A stretch of 59,481 bases of DNA from Brevundimonas sp. (GTDB lineage Bacteria > Pseudomonadota > Alphaproteobacteria > Caulobacterales > Caulobacteraceae), in NCBI RefSeq assembly GCF_030656255.1, contig NZ_JAUSOE010000097.1, positions 1 to 59,481 of the forward strand. The letters run 5' to 3'. The position numbers and the translations under genes were made by a program. Shown in pieces: positions 43,186 through 52,464 of this stretch. The notes below the pieces were generated by a model. It searched no databases, had not been told where the DNA came from, and worked only from the letters and a program-made list of their open reading frames with translations. How positions within the stretch are numbered: the stretch's first letter is position 1; the number at the start of each line of letters is the position of its first letter.

Positions 43186-44486
43186 CGCCCCTGCCGTTGC
43201 TGGCCTATCGACTCCTGACCCGCGTGCTGGAGCCCTTGGCCCCGCGCCTGCTGGACGCCCGCGCGGCCAAGGGCAAGGAAGACCCCGCCCGCGTCGATGA
43301 GCGGCTGGGCTTCACCCGCGCCGAAAGGCCCGACGGCGATCTGGTCTGGCTGCATGGCGTCAGCGTGGGCGAGACCCTGTCCCTGCTGCCCTTGGTCGAG
43401 CGGTTCGTGAAGACGCGGCCCGACCTGACCGTGCTGGTGACGTCGGGGACCGTGACCTCGGCCCGGATTCTGGCAGAGCGGCTGCCCCCAGGCGTCATCC
43501 ACCAGTATGCGCCGGTGGACGGGCCGGGCGTCGTCTCGCGGTTTCTGGACCACTGGCGCCCCAGCCTGGCGATCTTCGTCGAGAGCGAGCTGTGGCCGAA
43601 CATGCTGCTGGAGGCGCATCGGCGCGGCGTGAAGCTGGCCCTGGTCAGCGCACGGATCACCGAGAAGACGGTCGAGGGCTGGGCGCGGTTTCCGGCCTCG
43701 GCGCGGGTGCTGACCGGCGCCTTCGACCTGGTCCTGCCCCAGGATCAGGCGTCGGGAGAGCGATTGGAGCGCCTGGGCGCGCGGATCGACGGCCTGGTCA
43801 ATCTGAAACTGGCGGGCGACGCCCTGCCCCATGACGCCGCCGCCTTCAGCCGCCTGAGCGCCGCCATCGGCGACCGGCCGGTGGTGGTCGCCGCCAGCAC
43901 CCACGAAGGCGAGGAGATCGCCATTGTCCGCGCCCTGGATAAGCTGGCCGATCGGGCCTGCCTGATCCTGGCGCCGCGCCATCCGGAACGGGGACCCCAC
44001 ATCGCCACAGCCCTGCAGCGCGAGGGCGTGGCCTTCGCCATGCGATCACGTGGCGAAACAATCGGACGCGACACCGACGTCTATCTGGCCGACACCTTGA
44101 ACGAAATGGGGCTGTTCTTGCGTTTGGCGGATGTGGTGGTGATGGGCGGCTCCTTCGCTCCGGCCCTGGGCCTACCGGCGGTGGGCGGGCATAATCCGCT
44201 GGAGCCGGCGCGGCTGGCGCGGCCGACCATCACCGGACCGGACGCCTCCAACTGGGCCACCGTGACCTCCGCCCTGGCGCAGGCCGGGGGGCTGATCTTG
44301 GTCCAGGCGCCCTGGGACCTGCCCGGCGCGGTCGAACCCCTGCTGGCCGATCCTGCGGCGGCCAAGGCCATGGGCGAGCGCGCGCGCCGCGCCGCCGCCG
44401 AAGCGGGCGGCGGTCTGGACCGGTTGTGGGCCTTCCTCTCGCCGCTGACGCCGAAGACGCCGGCCAGAACGGGTCGGGGCCGATGA
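43182..44486 (+). CDS. waaA: 3-deoxy-D-manno-octulosonic acid transferase (KDO transferase)
   Basis: A 434-residue glycosyltransferase that adds KDO to lipid IVA. WLHGVSVGET, then VESELWPNMLLEAHRRG, AASTHEGEE, APRHPER and the C-terminal MGGSFAP...GGHNPLEPA blocks all match WaaA. GTG 43182 overlaps the preceding stop (GTGA); the end overlaps lpxK (ATGA). Length is typical. Confidence 0.95.
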   Translation: MTPLPLLAYRLLTRVLEPLAPRLLDARAAKGKEDPARVDERLGFTRAERPDGDLVWLHGVSVGETLSLLPLVERFVKTRPDLTVLVTSGTVTSARILAERLPPGVIHQYAPVDGPGVVSRFLDHWRPSLAIFVESELWPNMLLEAHRRGVKLALVSARITEKTVEGWARFPASARVLTGAFDLVLPQDQASGERLERLGARIDGLVNLKLAGDALPHDAAAFSRLSAAIGDRPVVVAASTHEGEEIAIVRALDKLADRACLILAPRHPERGPHIATALQREGVAFAMRSRGETIGRDTDVYLADTLNEMGLFLRLADVVVMGGSFAPALGLPAVGGHNPLEPARLARPTITGPDASNWATVTSALAQAGGLILVQAPWDLPGAVEPLLADPAAAKAMGERARRAAAEAGGGLDRLWAFLSPLTPKTPARTGRGR

Positions 44487-45499
44487 AGCTGAACACCCCC
44501 CGCTGGTGGTATGTCCGCGACCGCAGCCACGCCCGGCTGACCCGCACCCTGCTGAAGCCGCTGGGCTGGATCTGGGCCGGGGTCACGGCGCGACGGATCG
44601 CGCGGACGGTCCCGGTCGATCCGGGCTGCGCGGTGCTCTCGGTCGGCAATCTGACGGTGGGCGGATCGGGCAAGACGCCGGTGGCGCGCGAGGTTCTGCG
44701 ACTGCTGCGGGCGGCGGGCGTAGAGGCGCAGGCCCTGTCGCGCGGTTATGGCGGGCGGCTGGAGGGGCCGGTGCGCGTGGATCTGAAGGTCCATTCCGCC
44801 GAAGACGTCGGCGACGAGCCCCTGATGCTGGCGCAAGCCTCGCCCGCCTGGATCGCGCGGGATCGCGTCGCCGGCGCGCGGACGGCGGCGGCCGAGGGCG
44901 CCCAGGTTCTGGTTCTGGACGACGGCCATCAGAACCCGGCCCTGAAAAAGACCGTCAGCCTGATCGTCGTGGACGGCGAGACGCGCGAGGACGAATGGCC
45001 GTTCGGCGACGGATCGGTGTTTCCATCCGGCCCGATGCGCGAACCCTTGGCGGCGGGACTGGCGCGCGCCGACGCCGTGGTGGTGATGCTGCCCACAGAT
45101 GTCGAGACGGCCGATCCCGAACTGCTCGCGGCGTTCGGCGCCCTGCCCGTTTTCCTGTGCCGCCTGACGCCCGAGGGTCCGCCGCCGACCGGGCCGCAGG
45201 TCGGCTTCGCCGGCATCGCCAAGCCTTGGAAGGTCGAGCGGTCGCTGAAGGCGGCCGGCTGCGACCTGGCGGACTTCGTCCCCTTCCCGGATCATGCGGC
45301 CTATAGACCCGTGGACATGGCCTTCCTGCGGGAGCGGGCGGCGGTATATGGGGCCGGTCTGGTCACGACGGAAAAGGACTGGGTCCGGCTGACGCCCGAC
45401 CAGCGGGCCGATGTGACGGCCTGGCCGGTGGTCGCCCGGTTCGAGGATCAGGCGGGGTTCGCCGCCTTTCTGAACGCCCGGCTTCAGTCGGCGCGATAG
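44483..45499 (+). CDS. lpxK: Tetraacyldisaccharide 4'-kinase
   Basis: A 338-residue kinase that phosphorylates the 4' position of lipid A disaccharide. The P-loop VGNLTVGGSGKTP, ALSRGYGG, GDEPLMLA and LDDGHQN are all present. It is the last gene of the four-gene overlapping lipid A operon; its final 16 bases overlap the convergent amidohydrolase. Confidence 0.96.
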   Translation: MKLNTPRWWYVRDRSHARLTRTLLKPLGWIWAGVTARRIARTVPVDPGCAVLSVGNLTVGGSGKTPVAREVLRLLRAAGVEAQALSRGYGGRLEGPVRVDLKVHSAEDVGDEPLMLAQASPAWIARDRVAGARTAAAEGAQVLVLDDGHQNPALKKTVSLIVVDGETREDEWPFGDGSVFPSGPMREPLAAGLARADAVVVMLPTDVETADPELLAAFGALPVFLCRLTPEGPPPTGPQVGFAGIAKPWKVERSLKAAGCDLADFVPFPDHAAYRPVDMAFLRERAAVYGAGLVTTEKDWVRLTPDQRADVTAWPVVARFEDQAGFAAFLNARLQSAR

Positions 45500-46809
45500 A
45501 CCACCCCGCCCTTCATCACGAACTTCATCCGCTCCAGTTCGGTCACGTCCGTAAGCGGATCGCCCGATACGGCGACGATGTCGGCCGGCATTCCGGGCGC
45601 GATCTTTCCGGCCTCATTGGCGATCCGCAGGTGGTCTGCGGCGCCGACCGTGGCGGCCTGGATCGCCTCCAGCGGGGTCAGGCCGGCGCGGACCAGAAGC
45701 GCGAACTCCTGAGCATTATCGCCATGGGCCGAGACGCCGCTGTCGGTGCCGAAGGCGATCTTGACCCCGCCGTCATGGGCGCGGCGCGCCATGTCCAGCA
45801 TCTTGGGCCCCGCCTCCAGCGCCTTGGCCGTCTGGGCCGGGGTGAAGAAATTGTTGGGGCCCGAGGCGATGCGGGCGACGAAATCGCCGGCCAGCAGGGT
45901 CGGCACCAGCCAGGCCCCGTTGGTCTTGAACAGCCGGATCGATTGATCGTCCAGATAGGTGCCGTGTTCGATGGAGTCGCCGCCGGCGCGCAGGAAGGCG
46001 TTGATCCCGTCCACGCCGTGGGCATGGGCCGTGACCTGGCGGCCCATGCGGTGGGCGCTGTCGACGATGGCGGTCAGTTCGGGGTCGCTGAACTGCTGGC
46101 CCAGCCCGGCGGCGGTGTTGGACAGGACCCCGCCCGTGGCCGTGATCTTGATGATGTCGGCGCCGGCCCGGACCTGGGCGCGGACGGCGCGCATGCAGTC
46201 CTCGGGTCCCGAACAGATGCTCTCGGACGACAGCAGATGCATGACGTCGTCGCGATACCCATTGATGTCGCCATGGCCGCCGTGGATCGAGACGGAGGAA
46301 CCGGAAGCGATGATACGCGGCCCCGGCACGTCGCCGGCCTTGACCGCGTTTCTCAGGGCAAATATCGCCTGATTGCTGGCGCCCAGGTCGGCGACGGTGG
46401 TGAAGCCGGCCATCAGGGTGCGGCGGGCGTAGCGCGCGCCGACCATGGCCTGGTCCGCGTCGGACAGGGTGACCTCTTCCAGACGGGAATTGGGGTTCTG
46501 CTGGCCCGTCAGATGGACGTGGCTATCGATCAGCCCCGGCAGGACGAAGGCTGTGCGCAGGTCGATGACCTGGCCTTGGGTCGGGTCGCCGACGAAGCCG
46601 TCGCGAACTTCGACGACCTGGTTCCCTCTGATCACGAGAGTTTTACCGCGCTGCACAACGCCGTTCGACGGGTCAGCCAGCAATCGCCCGGCTTCGACAA
46701 ACGTCGTCGTCGGCGCTGGAGAAACCCTAGCCCCTGCGGGGCTTTGCTGGGCCGCCGCGCCCGTGGCCAAGACCGCCCATGCCACCGCCGCCAGACCGAA
46801 ACGCTTCAT
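45484..46809 (-). CDS. Secreted amidohydrolase-family protein
   Basis: A 441-residue periplasmic protein with a Sec signal peptide (GAAAQQ). Metal ligands of the amidohydrolase superfamily are visible: DSHVHLTG, IIKITATGG (likely carboxylated Lys), HAHG, IEHGTYL and GTDSG. The closest groups are Xaa-Pro dipeptidase-like and imidazolonepropionase-like; many of these act on dipeptides. ATG 46809 starts the signal peptide. Confidence 0.9.
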   Translation of the reverse strand: MKRFGLAAVAWAVLATGAAAQQSPAGARVSPAPTTTFVEAGRLLADPSNGVVQRGKTLVIRGNQVVEVRDGFVGDPTQGQVIDLRTAFVLPGLIDSHVHLTGQQNPNSRLEEVTLSDADQAMVGARYARRTLMAGFTTVADLGASNQAIFALRNAVKAGDVPGPRIIASGSSVSIHGGHGDINGYRDDVMHLLSSESICSGPEDCMRAVRAQVRAGADIIKITATGGVLSNTAAGLGQQFSDPELTAIVDSAHRMGRQVTAHAHGVDGINAFLRAGGDSIEHGTYLDDQSIRLFKTNGAWLVPTLLAGDFVARIASGPNNFFTPAQTAKALEAGPKMLDMARRAHDGGVKIAFGTDSGVSAHGDNAQEFALLVRAGLTPLEAIQAATVGAADHLRIANEAGKIAPGMPADIVAVSGDPLTDVTELERMKFVMKGGVVYRAD

Positions 46810-46923
46810 CGATTTCTCCCCAAAACAACTGCGCCGCAAAATCGCCTCACAAGGCCAAGGTTGCTTCGCTCGTAACCATTTGAAACAAACACGCCTCAAG
46901 ACCAACCGCAACGAGGGCGTCGC

Positions 46924-47607
46924 ATGCGGCTATCGAGACGAGGGCTTATTCTGGGTGGATCGGCCATGCTGGCGGGTTGCGCCAGCGCGAGCGCCAAGGC
47001 CCCGCTCACTACCGCCGCGACGGTTACGCCGGTCATCCCCCCTGCGCCGCCGATCCAGACTGTAAGCGTGACGCCTCCGCCGCTGGATCCGCGCGGTCAC
47101 GTCCGCAAGGAACTGATGGAACGCGCCATGACGGCGCTGGACGTCCACCACCACAAGATCCCGCTTCGCGACCGCATGTACCTGGTCGATTTCCAGAAAT
47201 TCTCGGGCGAAGAGCGGCTGTATGAAGTCGATCTGGTCGCCGGCGAGGTCAAGGTTCTGCGCACCTGCCACGGACGCGGTTCCGACCCCAGCCACTCGGG
47301 TTACGCCCAACGCTTCTCCAATACGCCGGATTCCAACATGTCCTCGGTCGGCGCCTACGCCACGGCCGGCGCCAGCTGGGGATCGCAGCAGGGGCCGAAC
47401 GTCCTGCTGGACGGGCTGGAATACTCCAACGACAAGGCGCGCGAGCGGGCCATCATCATCCATGGCGCCGACTACGCCGACCCGGACTTCCTGGCGCGCG
47501 AAGGCAAGCTGGGGCGCAGCTACGGCTGTTTCTCGGTCGCCCACACCGATCTTCCCGAACTGCGCGAACGGATGGGCGAAGGGCGGCTACTGTTCGCCTG
47601 GGCGTAA
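46924..47607 (+). CDS. Murein L,D-transpeptidase catalytic-domain family lipoprotein
   Basis: A 227-residue protein with a twin-arginine start (LSRRGLILGG) and a lipobox LAGC at residue 18 or so. The C-terminal catalytic-like region has IIIHGADY and GRSYGCFSV, comparable to the HX...SXGC motif of L,D-transpeptidases, with the catalytic Cys. It may crosslink or trim peptidoglycan or anchor lipoprotein; only the motif is established. Confidence 0.85.
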   Translation: MRLSRRGLILGGSAMLAGCASASAKAPLTTAATVTPVIPPAPPIQTVSVTPPPLDPRGHVRKELMERAMTALDVHHHKIPLRDRMYLVDFQKFSGEERLYEVDLVAGEVKVLRTCHGRGSDPSHSGYAQRFSNTPDSNMSSVGAYATAGASWGSQQGPNVLLDGLEYSNDKARERAIIIHGADYADPDFLAREGKLGRSYGCFSVAHTDLPELRERMGEGRLLFAWA

Positions 47608-47610
47608 GGG

Positions 47611-47886
47611 CTACCCCGCAGGACGTCGGGCGGAGTGCCGGATGGTGATGATGCGAATCTCGCTCGGTAGGACTGCGTAGCGGATCACATAAGGGCGGAT
47701 CGACACCGCTTCGCGAAGCCCATGCCGGATCGGTCTGCCGCGATCCGGAAAGGCGTTCAGACTTTCGGCCAGATCAATCAAACGCACCGCTAACCGGATC
47801 GCGGCCGGCAGGCTGAAGCCCTGCACATAGGATTGAATGGCGATCAGGTCTTCCCGAGCTTGCTCGGTCCAGACTACTCGCCGCAT
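47611..47886 (-). CDS. RelE/ParE-family toxin
   Basis: A 91-residue protein with the ParE-like pattern: WTEQAREDLIAIQSYV, FPDRGRPIRHGLREAVSIRPYVIRYAV, then RIITIRHSARRP. ParE toxins poison DNA gyrase; RelE toxins cut mRNA, and sequence alone does not settle which. The start at 47886 overlaps the antitoxin gene by 13 bases. It is convergent with the L,D-transpeptidase gene. Confidence 0.85.
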   Translation of the reverse strand: MRRVVWTEQAREDLIAIQSYVQGFSLPAAIRLAVRLIDLAESLNAFPDRGRPIRHGLREAVSIRPYVIRYAVLPSEIRIITIRHSARRPAG

Positions 47887-48074
47887 TTCGGCGGCGGGAG
47901 CGGATTGTCCGTGCCCCACGACAGAAGCCAGCGTTTCATCGCCTCATGACTGATGATCCGTCCCGCTTCGATGTCGGCAAGACCACGCAGGGTCGCCGCC
48001 TCGTCCGCCGCGTCGTCAGCGATGTCGAAGACGCCAGGCTCGTCGTCATCTTCGTGATAAGCGGGATCAGCCAT
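47874..48074 (-). CDS. Antitoxin partner of the ParE-like toxin
   Basis: A 66-residue acidic protein; the C-terminal GRIISHEAMKRWLLSW helix resembles antitoxins paired with ParE. It precedes and overlaps the toxin gene, the normal type II order. It lies 33 bp downstream of purD on the same strand, so it may be read through from purD as well as from its own promoter. Confidence 0.75.
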   Translation of the reverse strand: MADPAYHEDDDEPGVFDIADDAADEAATLRGLADIEAGRIISHEAMKRWLLSWGTDNPLPPPKCGE

Positions 48075-48107
48075 AGGCCAAACCCTATCACATCCTGGCC
48101 GATACGG

Positions 48108-49382
48108 TCAGCCCCGGTCCAGCGCTCTCCAGCCGATGTCTGAGCGGTTGAAGCCGCCCGGCCAGTCGATCATTTTGATGGCGGCGTAGGCGCGGTCGCG
48201 GGCCTGGGCGATGTCGTCGCCCTCGGCGCAGACGTTCAGGACGCGGCCGCCGGCGGCGCACAGCTGGCCGTCGTCGCGGCGTCGGGTGCCGGCGTGGAAG
48301 ACCTGGACGTGGGGGCCGAAGTCCTGATCGACGCCGCGGATGATCGAGCCTTCCAGCGGGCTGTCGGGATAGCCCTTGGCCGCCATGACCACGCAGATCA
48401 CCGTCTGGGGCTTGAAGGCCGGGGACGGCAGGCCCGAGACGTCGCCGCGCGCGCAACCCAGCAGATAGGGGACGATGTCTCCGGCCATCCGCATCATCAG
48501 CACCTGGCATTCGGGGTCGCCGAACCGGGCGTTGAACTCGACCACCTTGGGACCGTCGGCCGTGGCCATCAGGCCGGCGTAGAGGACGCCGCGATAGGGG
48601 GCGCCCTCCTCGGCCATCTTGCGGATGGTGGGCTGGACGATCCGTTCGTCGGCCTGCTGCACCAGGTCGGCGGTGAAGACGGGAGCCGGCGAATAGGCGC
48701 CCATGCCGCCGGTGTTGGGGCCGGTGTCGCCGTCAAAGGCGCGCTTGTGGTCCTGAGCGCCGCCGAACAGGACGGCCTGCTTCCCGTCGCACAGGGCGAA
48801 CAGCGAGCCCTCCTCCCCGTCCATGAACTCCTCGATCACGACGCGGGCGCCGGCGGCGCCGAAGCGGCCGCCCAACATGCGCTCAATCTCGGCCTCGGCG
48901 TCGGGACGGTCGGGACTGATGGCCACGCCCTTGCCTGCGGCCAGGCCGTCGGCCTTGATCACATAGGGCGGCTTGAACACGTCCAGAGCGGCCTTGGCGT
49001 CCTTGACCGTGTCATAGACGCCGTAGCCGGCGGTGGGGATTTCGTGGCGTTCCAGGAAGGCCTTGGAGAAGGCCTTGGACACCTCCAGCTGGGCGGCCTT
49101 GGCAGTGGGGCCGAAACAGGGGATGCCGGCCGAGGCCAGGCGGTCGGCAAGACCGGCGGCCAGGGCGACTTCCGGCCCGACCACGACCAGATCGGCTTTG
49201 ATCTCGCGCGCCAGGGCGGCCAGGCCCTCGGCGTCGTCGGCCTTGACCGGGCGAAGTTCGCACAGCTTCTCGATCCCGGGGTTGCCGGGCGCGGCCACGA
49301 GGCGGGTGACCAGCGGCGACTGGGCGATCTTCCAGGCCAGGGCGTGTTCGCGCCCGCCCGATCCGACGAGAAGAATAATCAT
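48108..49382 (-). CDS. purD: Phosphoribosylamine-glycine ligase
   Basis: A 424-residue ATP-grasp enzyme that joins phosphoribosylamine to glycine in purine synthesis. VGSGGREHALAWKIAQSP is the diagnostic N terminus; KADGLAAGKGV, GPNTGGMGAYSPAP and EFNARFGDPECQ are all intact. ATG 49382 is chosen; an upstream ATG four codons earlier is less likely. Confidence 0.97.
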   Translation of the reverse strand: MIILLVGSGGREHALAWKIAQSPLVTRLVAAPGNPGIEKLCELRPVKADDAEGLAALAREIKADLVVVGPEVALAAGLADRLASAGIPCFGPTAKAAQLEVSKAFSKAFLERHEIPTAGYGVYDTVKDAKAALDVFKPPYVIKADGLAAGKGVAISPDRPDAEAEIERMLGGRFGAAGARVVIEEFMDGEEGSLFALCDGKQAVLFGGAQDHKRAFDGDTGPNTGGMGAYSPAPVFTADLVQQADERIVQPTIRKMAEEGAPYRGVLYAGLMATADGPKVVEFNARFGDPECQVLMMRMAGDIVPYLLGCARGDVSGLPSPAFKPQTVICVVMAAKGYPDSPLEGSIIRGVDQDFGPHVQVFHAGTRRRDDGQLCAAGGRVLNVCAEGDDIAQARDRAYAAIKMIDWPGGFNRSDIGWRALDRG

Positions 49383-49456
49383 GAGGTCGGGCAATGACGG
49401 TCCGGTTGGGGCCGGTCAAGCGCCCGTCCCTCTAAAGAGCCGTTCGGCGGCGAAAA

Positions 49457-49885
49457 TCAGCGCGCGGGCGGGGTCCAGGCCGGGAGGGCCTGGAGCTGGG
49501 CCAGGGTCAGGCCGGTCACCAGATCCTTGTCGCCGTTGCGGTCGATGGAGGTCACGTCGCCCAGCGGAACCTGAACCTTCAGATCCCCGGGCCCCTCAAG
49601 CTCGACCACCAGATGGGTCAGAGCGCCTTGGGCATTCAGGATCAGGGTTTCGACATCGCCCAGATCGGTGTTGTCGCGCGACAGCAGGTCGGCGTCCTCC
49701 AGTTCGTCCCCGGTCATGCCGAAGGCCAGCGCCGCCTGGGTCGTGGCGGCGTCGGCCCGGTTTTCGGTAACCGGAACCGGGGCGGCGTCGGGCGCCGGGA
49801 CCTGAACGACGTCGTCGCTGTTGTCGGAACAGGCCGCCAGGCCGAGGACGCCGGAAACGAGGGCGATGGAGATCAATCGGTTCAT
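49457..49885 (-). CDS. PRC-barrel-like lipoprotein
   Basis: A 142-residue lipoprotein (lipobox LAAC at about residue 19). The mature region (GDVETLILNAQGALTHLVVELEG, then VPLGDVTSI) looks like a PRC-barrel domain, a small adapter or binding fold. No specific role is known. It lies between purD and a very small membrane protein gene on the same strand. Confidence 0.75.
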   Translation of the reverse strand: MNRLISIALVSGVLGLAACSDNSDDVVQVPAPDAAPVPVTENRADAATTQAALAFGMTGDELEDADLLSRDNTDLGDVETLILNAQGALTHLVVELEGPGDLKVQVPLGDVTSIDRNGDKDLVTGLTLAQLQALPAWTPPAR

Positions 49886-49898
49886 GGTTTTCCCTGGG

Positions 49899-50060
49899 TC
49901 AGAAAAGGGCGGAGAGGACGTAGACGACCAGGCCGATCAGGCCGATCCCGCCGATGATCAGCCAAGGGCTCATGGCCCCGCCTGCGCCGCTGCGGCGCAT
50001 CAGGTCGCGTTCGCGGGGATCGCGGTCTTCGGGATCGGTTCCTTGAGGATCGGCGGGCAT
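49899..50060 (-). CDS. Small single-span membrane protein (53 residues)
   Basis: I translated this from the minus strand: MPADPQGTDPEDRDPRERD at the N terminus, then one C-terminal membrane helix (about residues 33-50: LIIGGIGLIGLVVYVLSAL). It is below usual gene-calling length. It sits 13 bp upstream of the PRC-barrel lipoprotein gene on the same strand, so the two are probably co-transcribed. Function unknown. Confidence 0.65.
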   Translation of the reverse strand: MPADPQGTDPEDRDPRERDLMRRSGAGGAMSPWLIIGGIGLIGLVVYVLSALF

Positions 50061-50124
50061 GAAAGGCGAACGGCGCCGTGCGGATGCTGTTCCCGCGCGG
50101 ATCGACGCAGGCTAGGATGAGACG

Positions 50125-51726
50125 ATGAGCGACGACTCCTATGTGTTCGAAGGCCCAGCCGAGGCCGCCGCCCCGCGCGACAACAATCCGCCCCTGTCGA
50201 TCTCGGAACTGTCGTTCGCGCTGAAGCGGACGCTGGAGGAACGATTCGGCCACGTCCGGCTGAGGGGCGAGGTGTCCAAGGTCAATCGTCACGCCTCGGG
50301 CCATGTCTATCTGACCCTGAAGGACGACAAGTCGGCCATCGACGGGGTGATCTGGAAGGGGTCGGTGCGCGGCCTGGGGGTCCAGCCGGAGGCCGGGCTG
50401 GAGGTCATCGTCACCGGCAAGATCACCTCGTACCCGGCGCGGTCCTCGTATCAGATCGTGATCGAGAGCATGGAGGCGGCCGGGGCCGGCGCCCTGCTGG
50501 CCCAGCTGGAGCGGCTGAAGGTCCGGCTGCGTGAAGAAGGCCTGTTCGAACCGGGCCGCAAGAAGCCCCTGCCCCAGTTTCCCCGCACCATCGGGGTGAT
50601 CACCAGCCCTACGGGTGCGGTGATCCGCGACGTGCTGCACCGGATCGCCGAACGCTGGCCCTGCCGGGTGATCGTCTGGCCCGTGGTGGTCCAGGGCGAG
50701 GCGGCCAGCGGCCAGGTGGCCAACGCCATTCGCGGCTTCGACGCCATGACGCCTAATGGGCCGATCCCCCGCCCCGACCTGCTGATCGTCGCGCGCGGCG
50801 GCGGCTCGGTGGAGGACCTGTGGTGCTTCAACGACGAGGCCCTGGCCCGAACGGTGGCGGCGGCCCGGATTCCGATCATCTCGGCCGTGGGGCACGAGAC
50901 GGACACCACCCTGATCGACTTCGTGTCCGACCGGCGCGCGCCGACGCCCACGGGGGCGGCCGAGATCGCGACGCCGGTGTTGGCGGACCTGAGATATGCG
51001 GTCGCCGACCTGGACCGGCGCATGGTCCTGGCTGGCGGGCGGCTGATCGAGGACCGGCGCACCCGGCTGCGGGCCGTGGCGCGCGGCCTGCCGGCGCGGC
51101 CGGAAGACCTGCTGGCCCTGGCGCAGCAGCGGTTGGACAACGCCGCCAGTCGGCTGGGGTCAGGTCTTCAGCGCAATGTCGCCCTGCACGAACGGCATCT
51201 GGCCGTGACGGGCGGCAAGCTGAGCCCTGCCCTGTTGCGGGCGCGGATCGAGCGGGGACAGGACCGGCTACGCGGCGCCGGCGACCGGCTGGGCGCCGCC
51301 TTGCAGGCGGGTGTGGCGCGCGGCGAGCGGCGGCTGCTTCAGGTTTCGGCGCGACTGTCGCCCGAACCGCTGCATCGTCGGCTGGACCAGCGCGAGGCCC
51401 GGTTGCAGGCGGTCGGGGCGCGGCTGGACGGCGTCATGCCGCGTCGGCTGGAACGGGACGCGGATCGGCTGGCGGCGCTGTCGCGCGCCCTAGCGACACT
51501 GGACCCCGGCCGGCCCAAGCCCGGCTTCGCGCGAGTGGAAAACCCGGACGGCGACTGGATCACTTCGGCGGCGGCGCTGGAGGCGGGCCAGACGGTGCGT
51601 CTGGTGTTCGGCGACGGCGCACGGGGCGCAATCATCGAGGGCGGCGACGGCCGTACAGCGCCCGCCCCGGCCCGGCCGGCGCCTCGGCCCAAGCCCGCTG
51701 CGCCGGGCCAAGGCGATCTGTTCTGA
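50125..51726 (+). CDS. xseA: Exodeoxyribonuclease VII large subunit
   Basis: A 533-residue subunit of the nuclease that degrades single-stranded DNA to oligonucleotides. The N-terminal OB fold (about residues 25-118) precedes the conserved [27 protein letters not shown] and [25 protein letters not shown]. The C-terminal half is a long charged coiled coil. xseB is not adjacent. Confidence 0.96.
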   Translation: MSDDSYVFEGPAEAAAPRDNNPPLSISELSFALKRTLEERFGHVRLRGEVSKVNRHASGHVYLTLKDDKSAIDGVIWKGSVRGLGVQPEAGLEVIVTGKITSYPARSSYQIVIESMEAAGAGALLAQLERLKVRLREEGLFEPGRKKPLPQFPRTIGVITSPTGAVIRDVLHRIAERWPCRVIVWPVVVQGEAASGQVANAIRGFDAMTPNGPIPRPDLLIVARGGGSVEDLWCFNDEALARTVAAARIPIISAVGHETDTTLIDFVSDRRAPTPTGAAEIATPVLADLRYAVADLDRRMVLAGGRLIEDRRTRLRAVARGLPARPEDLLALAQQRLDNAASRLGSGLQRNVALHERHLAVTGGKLSPALLRARIERGQDRLRGAGDRLGAALQAGVARGERRLLQVSARLSPEPLHRRLDQREARLQAVGARLDGVMPRRLERDADRLAALSRALATLDPGRPKPGFARVENPDGDWITSAAALEAGQTVRLVFGDGARGAIIEGGDGRTAPAPARPAPRPKPAAPGQGDLF

Positions 51727-51783
51727 CCAGTTCTGTCCGTTTTCCGCTTCGCCCCGGCGGCGCTTCCTGCTAACCGCCGCCGG

Positions 51784-52290
51784 ATGAAGATCCCTCGCAT
51801 CGCCCTGGCCGCTTACGGCTTCGCCCTTCTGATCATCGTGCTGGACCAGTGGACCAAGGCCTGGATCCTGGGCCTGCCCGACGTCGCTTCGGTCAGCCAG
51901 ATTCCGCCGGGCTATGTCTTCGCCGAGGTGCTGCCGCCCGTCCTGCGCTTCACCTTTGTTCAGAACACCGGCGTCAGTTTCGGCCTGTTCGGCGGGGGCG
52001 AGGCGCGATGGGGTCTGACCATCTTCTCCATCATCGTCTCGGGCGCCCTGGCCTGGTGGGCGACCCAGTCGAATCGGCGGCTGTTGATCACCGCCATCGG
52101 CTTCGTCATGGGCGGCGCCCTGGGCAATGTCATCGACCGGGTCCGCTTCGGCTATGTGGTCGATTTCATCGACTTCTCCGGCACGGGCGTCTTCCCCTGG
52201 GTGTTCAACATCGCCGACAGCGCCATCACCATCGGCGTCGTCTTGTTGATTCTGGACAGCTTCCTGTCGGACAAGGCGGCGAAAGCCTGA
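51784..52290 (+). CDS. lspA: Lipoprotein signal peptidase II
   Basis: A 168-residue inner-membrane aspartyl protease that removes signal peptides from prolipoproteins. The catalytic Asp pair is in GNVIDRVRFGYVVDF and FNIADSAITIG, and FVQNTGVSFGLF is the conserved substrate-side motif. Four membrane helices, normal length. Confidence 0.96.
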   Translation: MKIPRIALAAYGFALLIIVLDQWTKAWILGLPDVASVSQIPPGYVFAEVLPPVLRFTFVQNTGVSFGLFGGGEARWGLTIFSIIVSGALAWWATQSNRRLLITAIGFVMGGALGNVIDRVRFGYVVDFIDFSGTGVFPWVFNIADSAITIGVVLLILDSFLSDKAAKA

Positions 52291-52464
52291 ACCCGGCTTT
52301 CGTCCGATCCAGAGCTCGTTTCATGGCCTTGGCGGTATCGCCCGCTCGGCCGATCCGGCTCGAAGGTTGGCGCGGCCCCCGAAAAGTCGTAATCACCCCG
52401 TCTTCACTATGCCAACAACGCCCGCAGAGGCGTTCCGTGCATCAGCCGATCAGAGCCTGAACCC

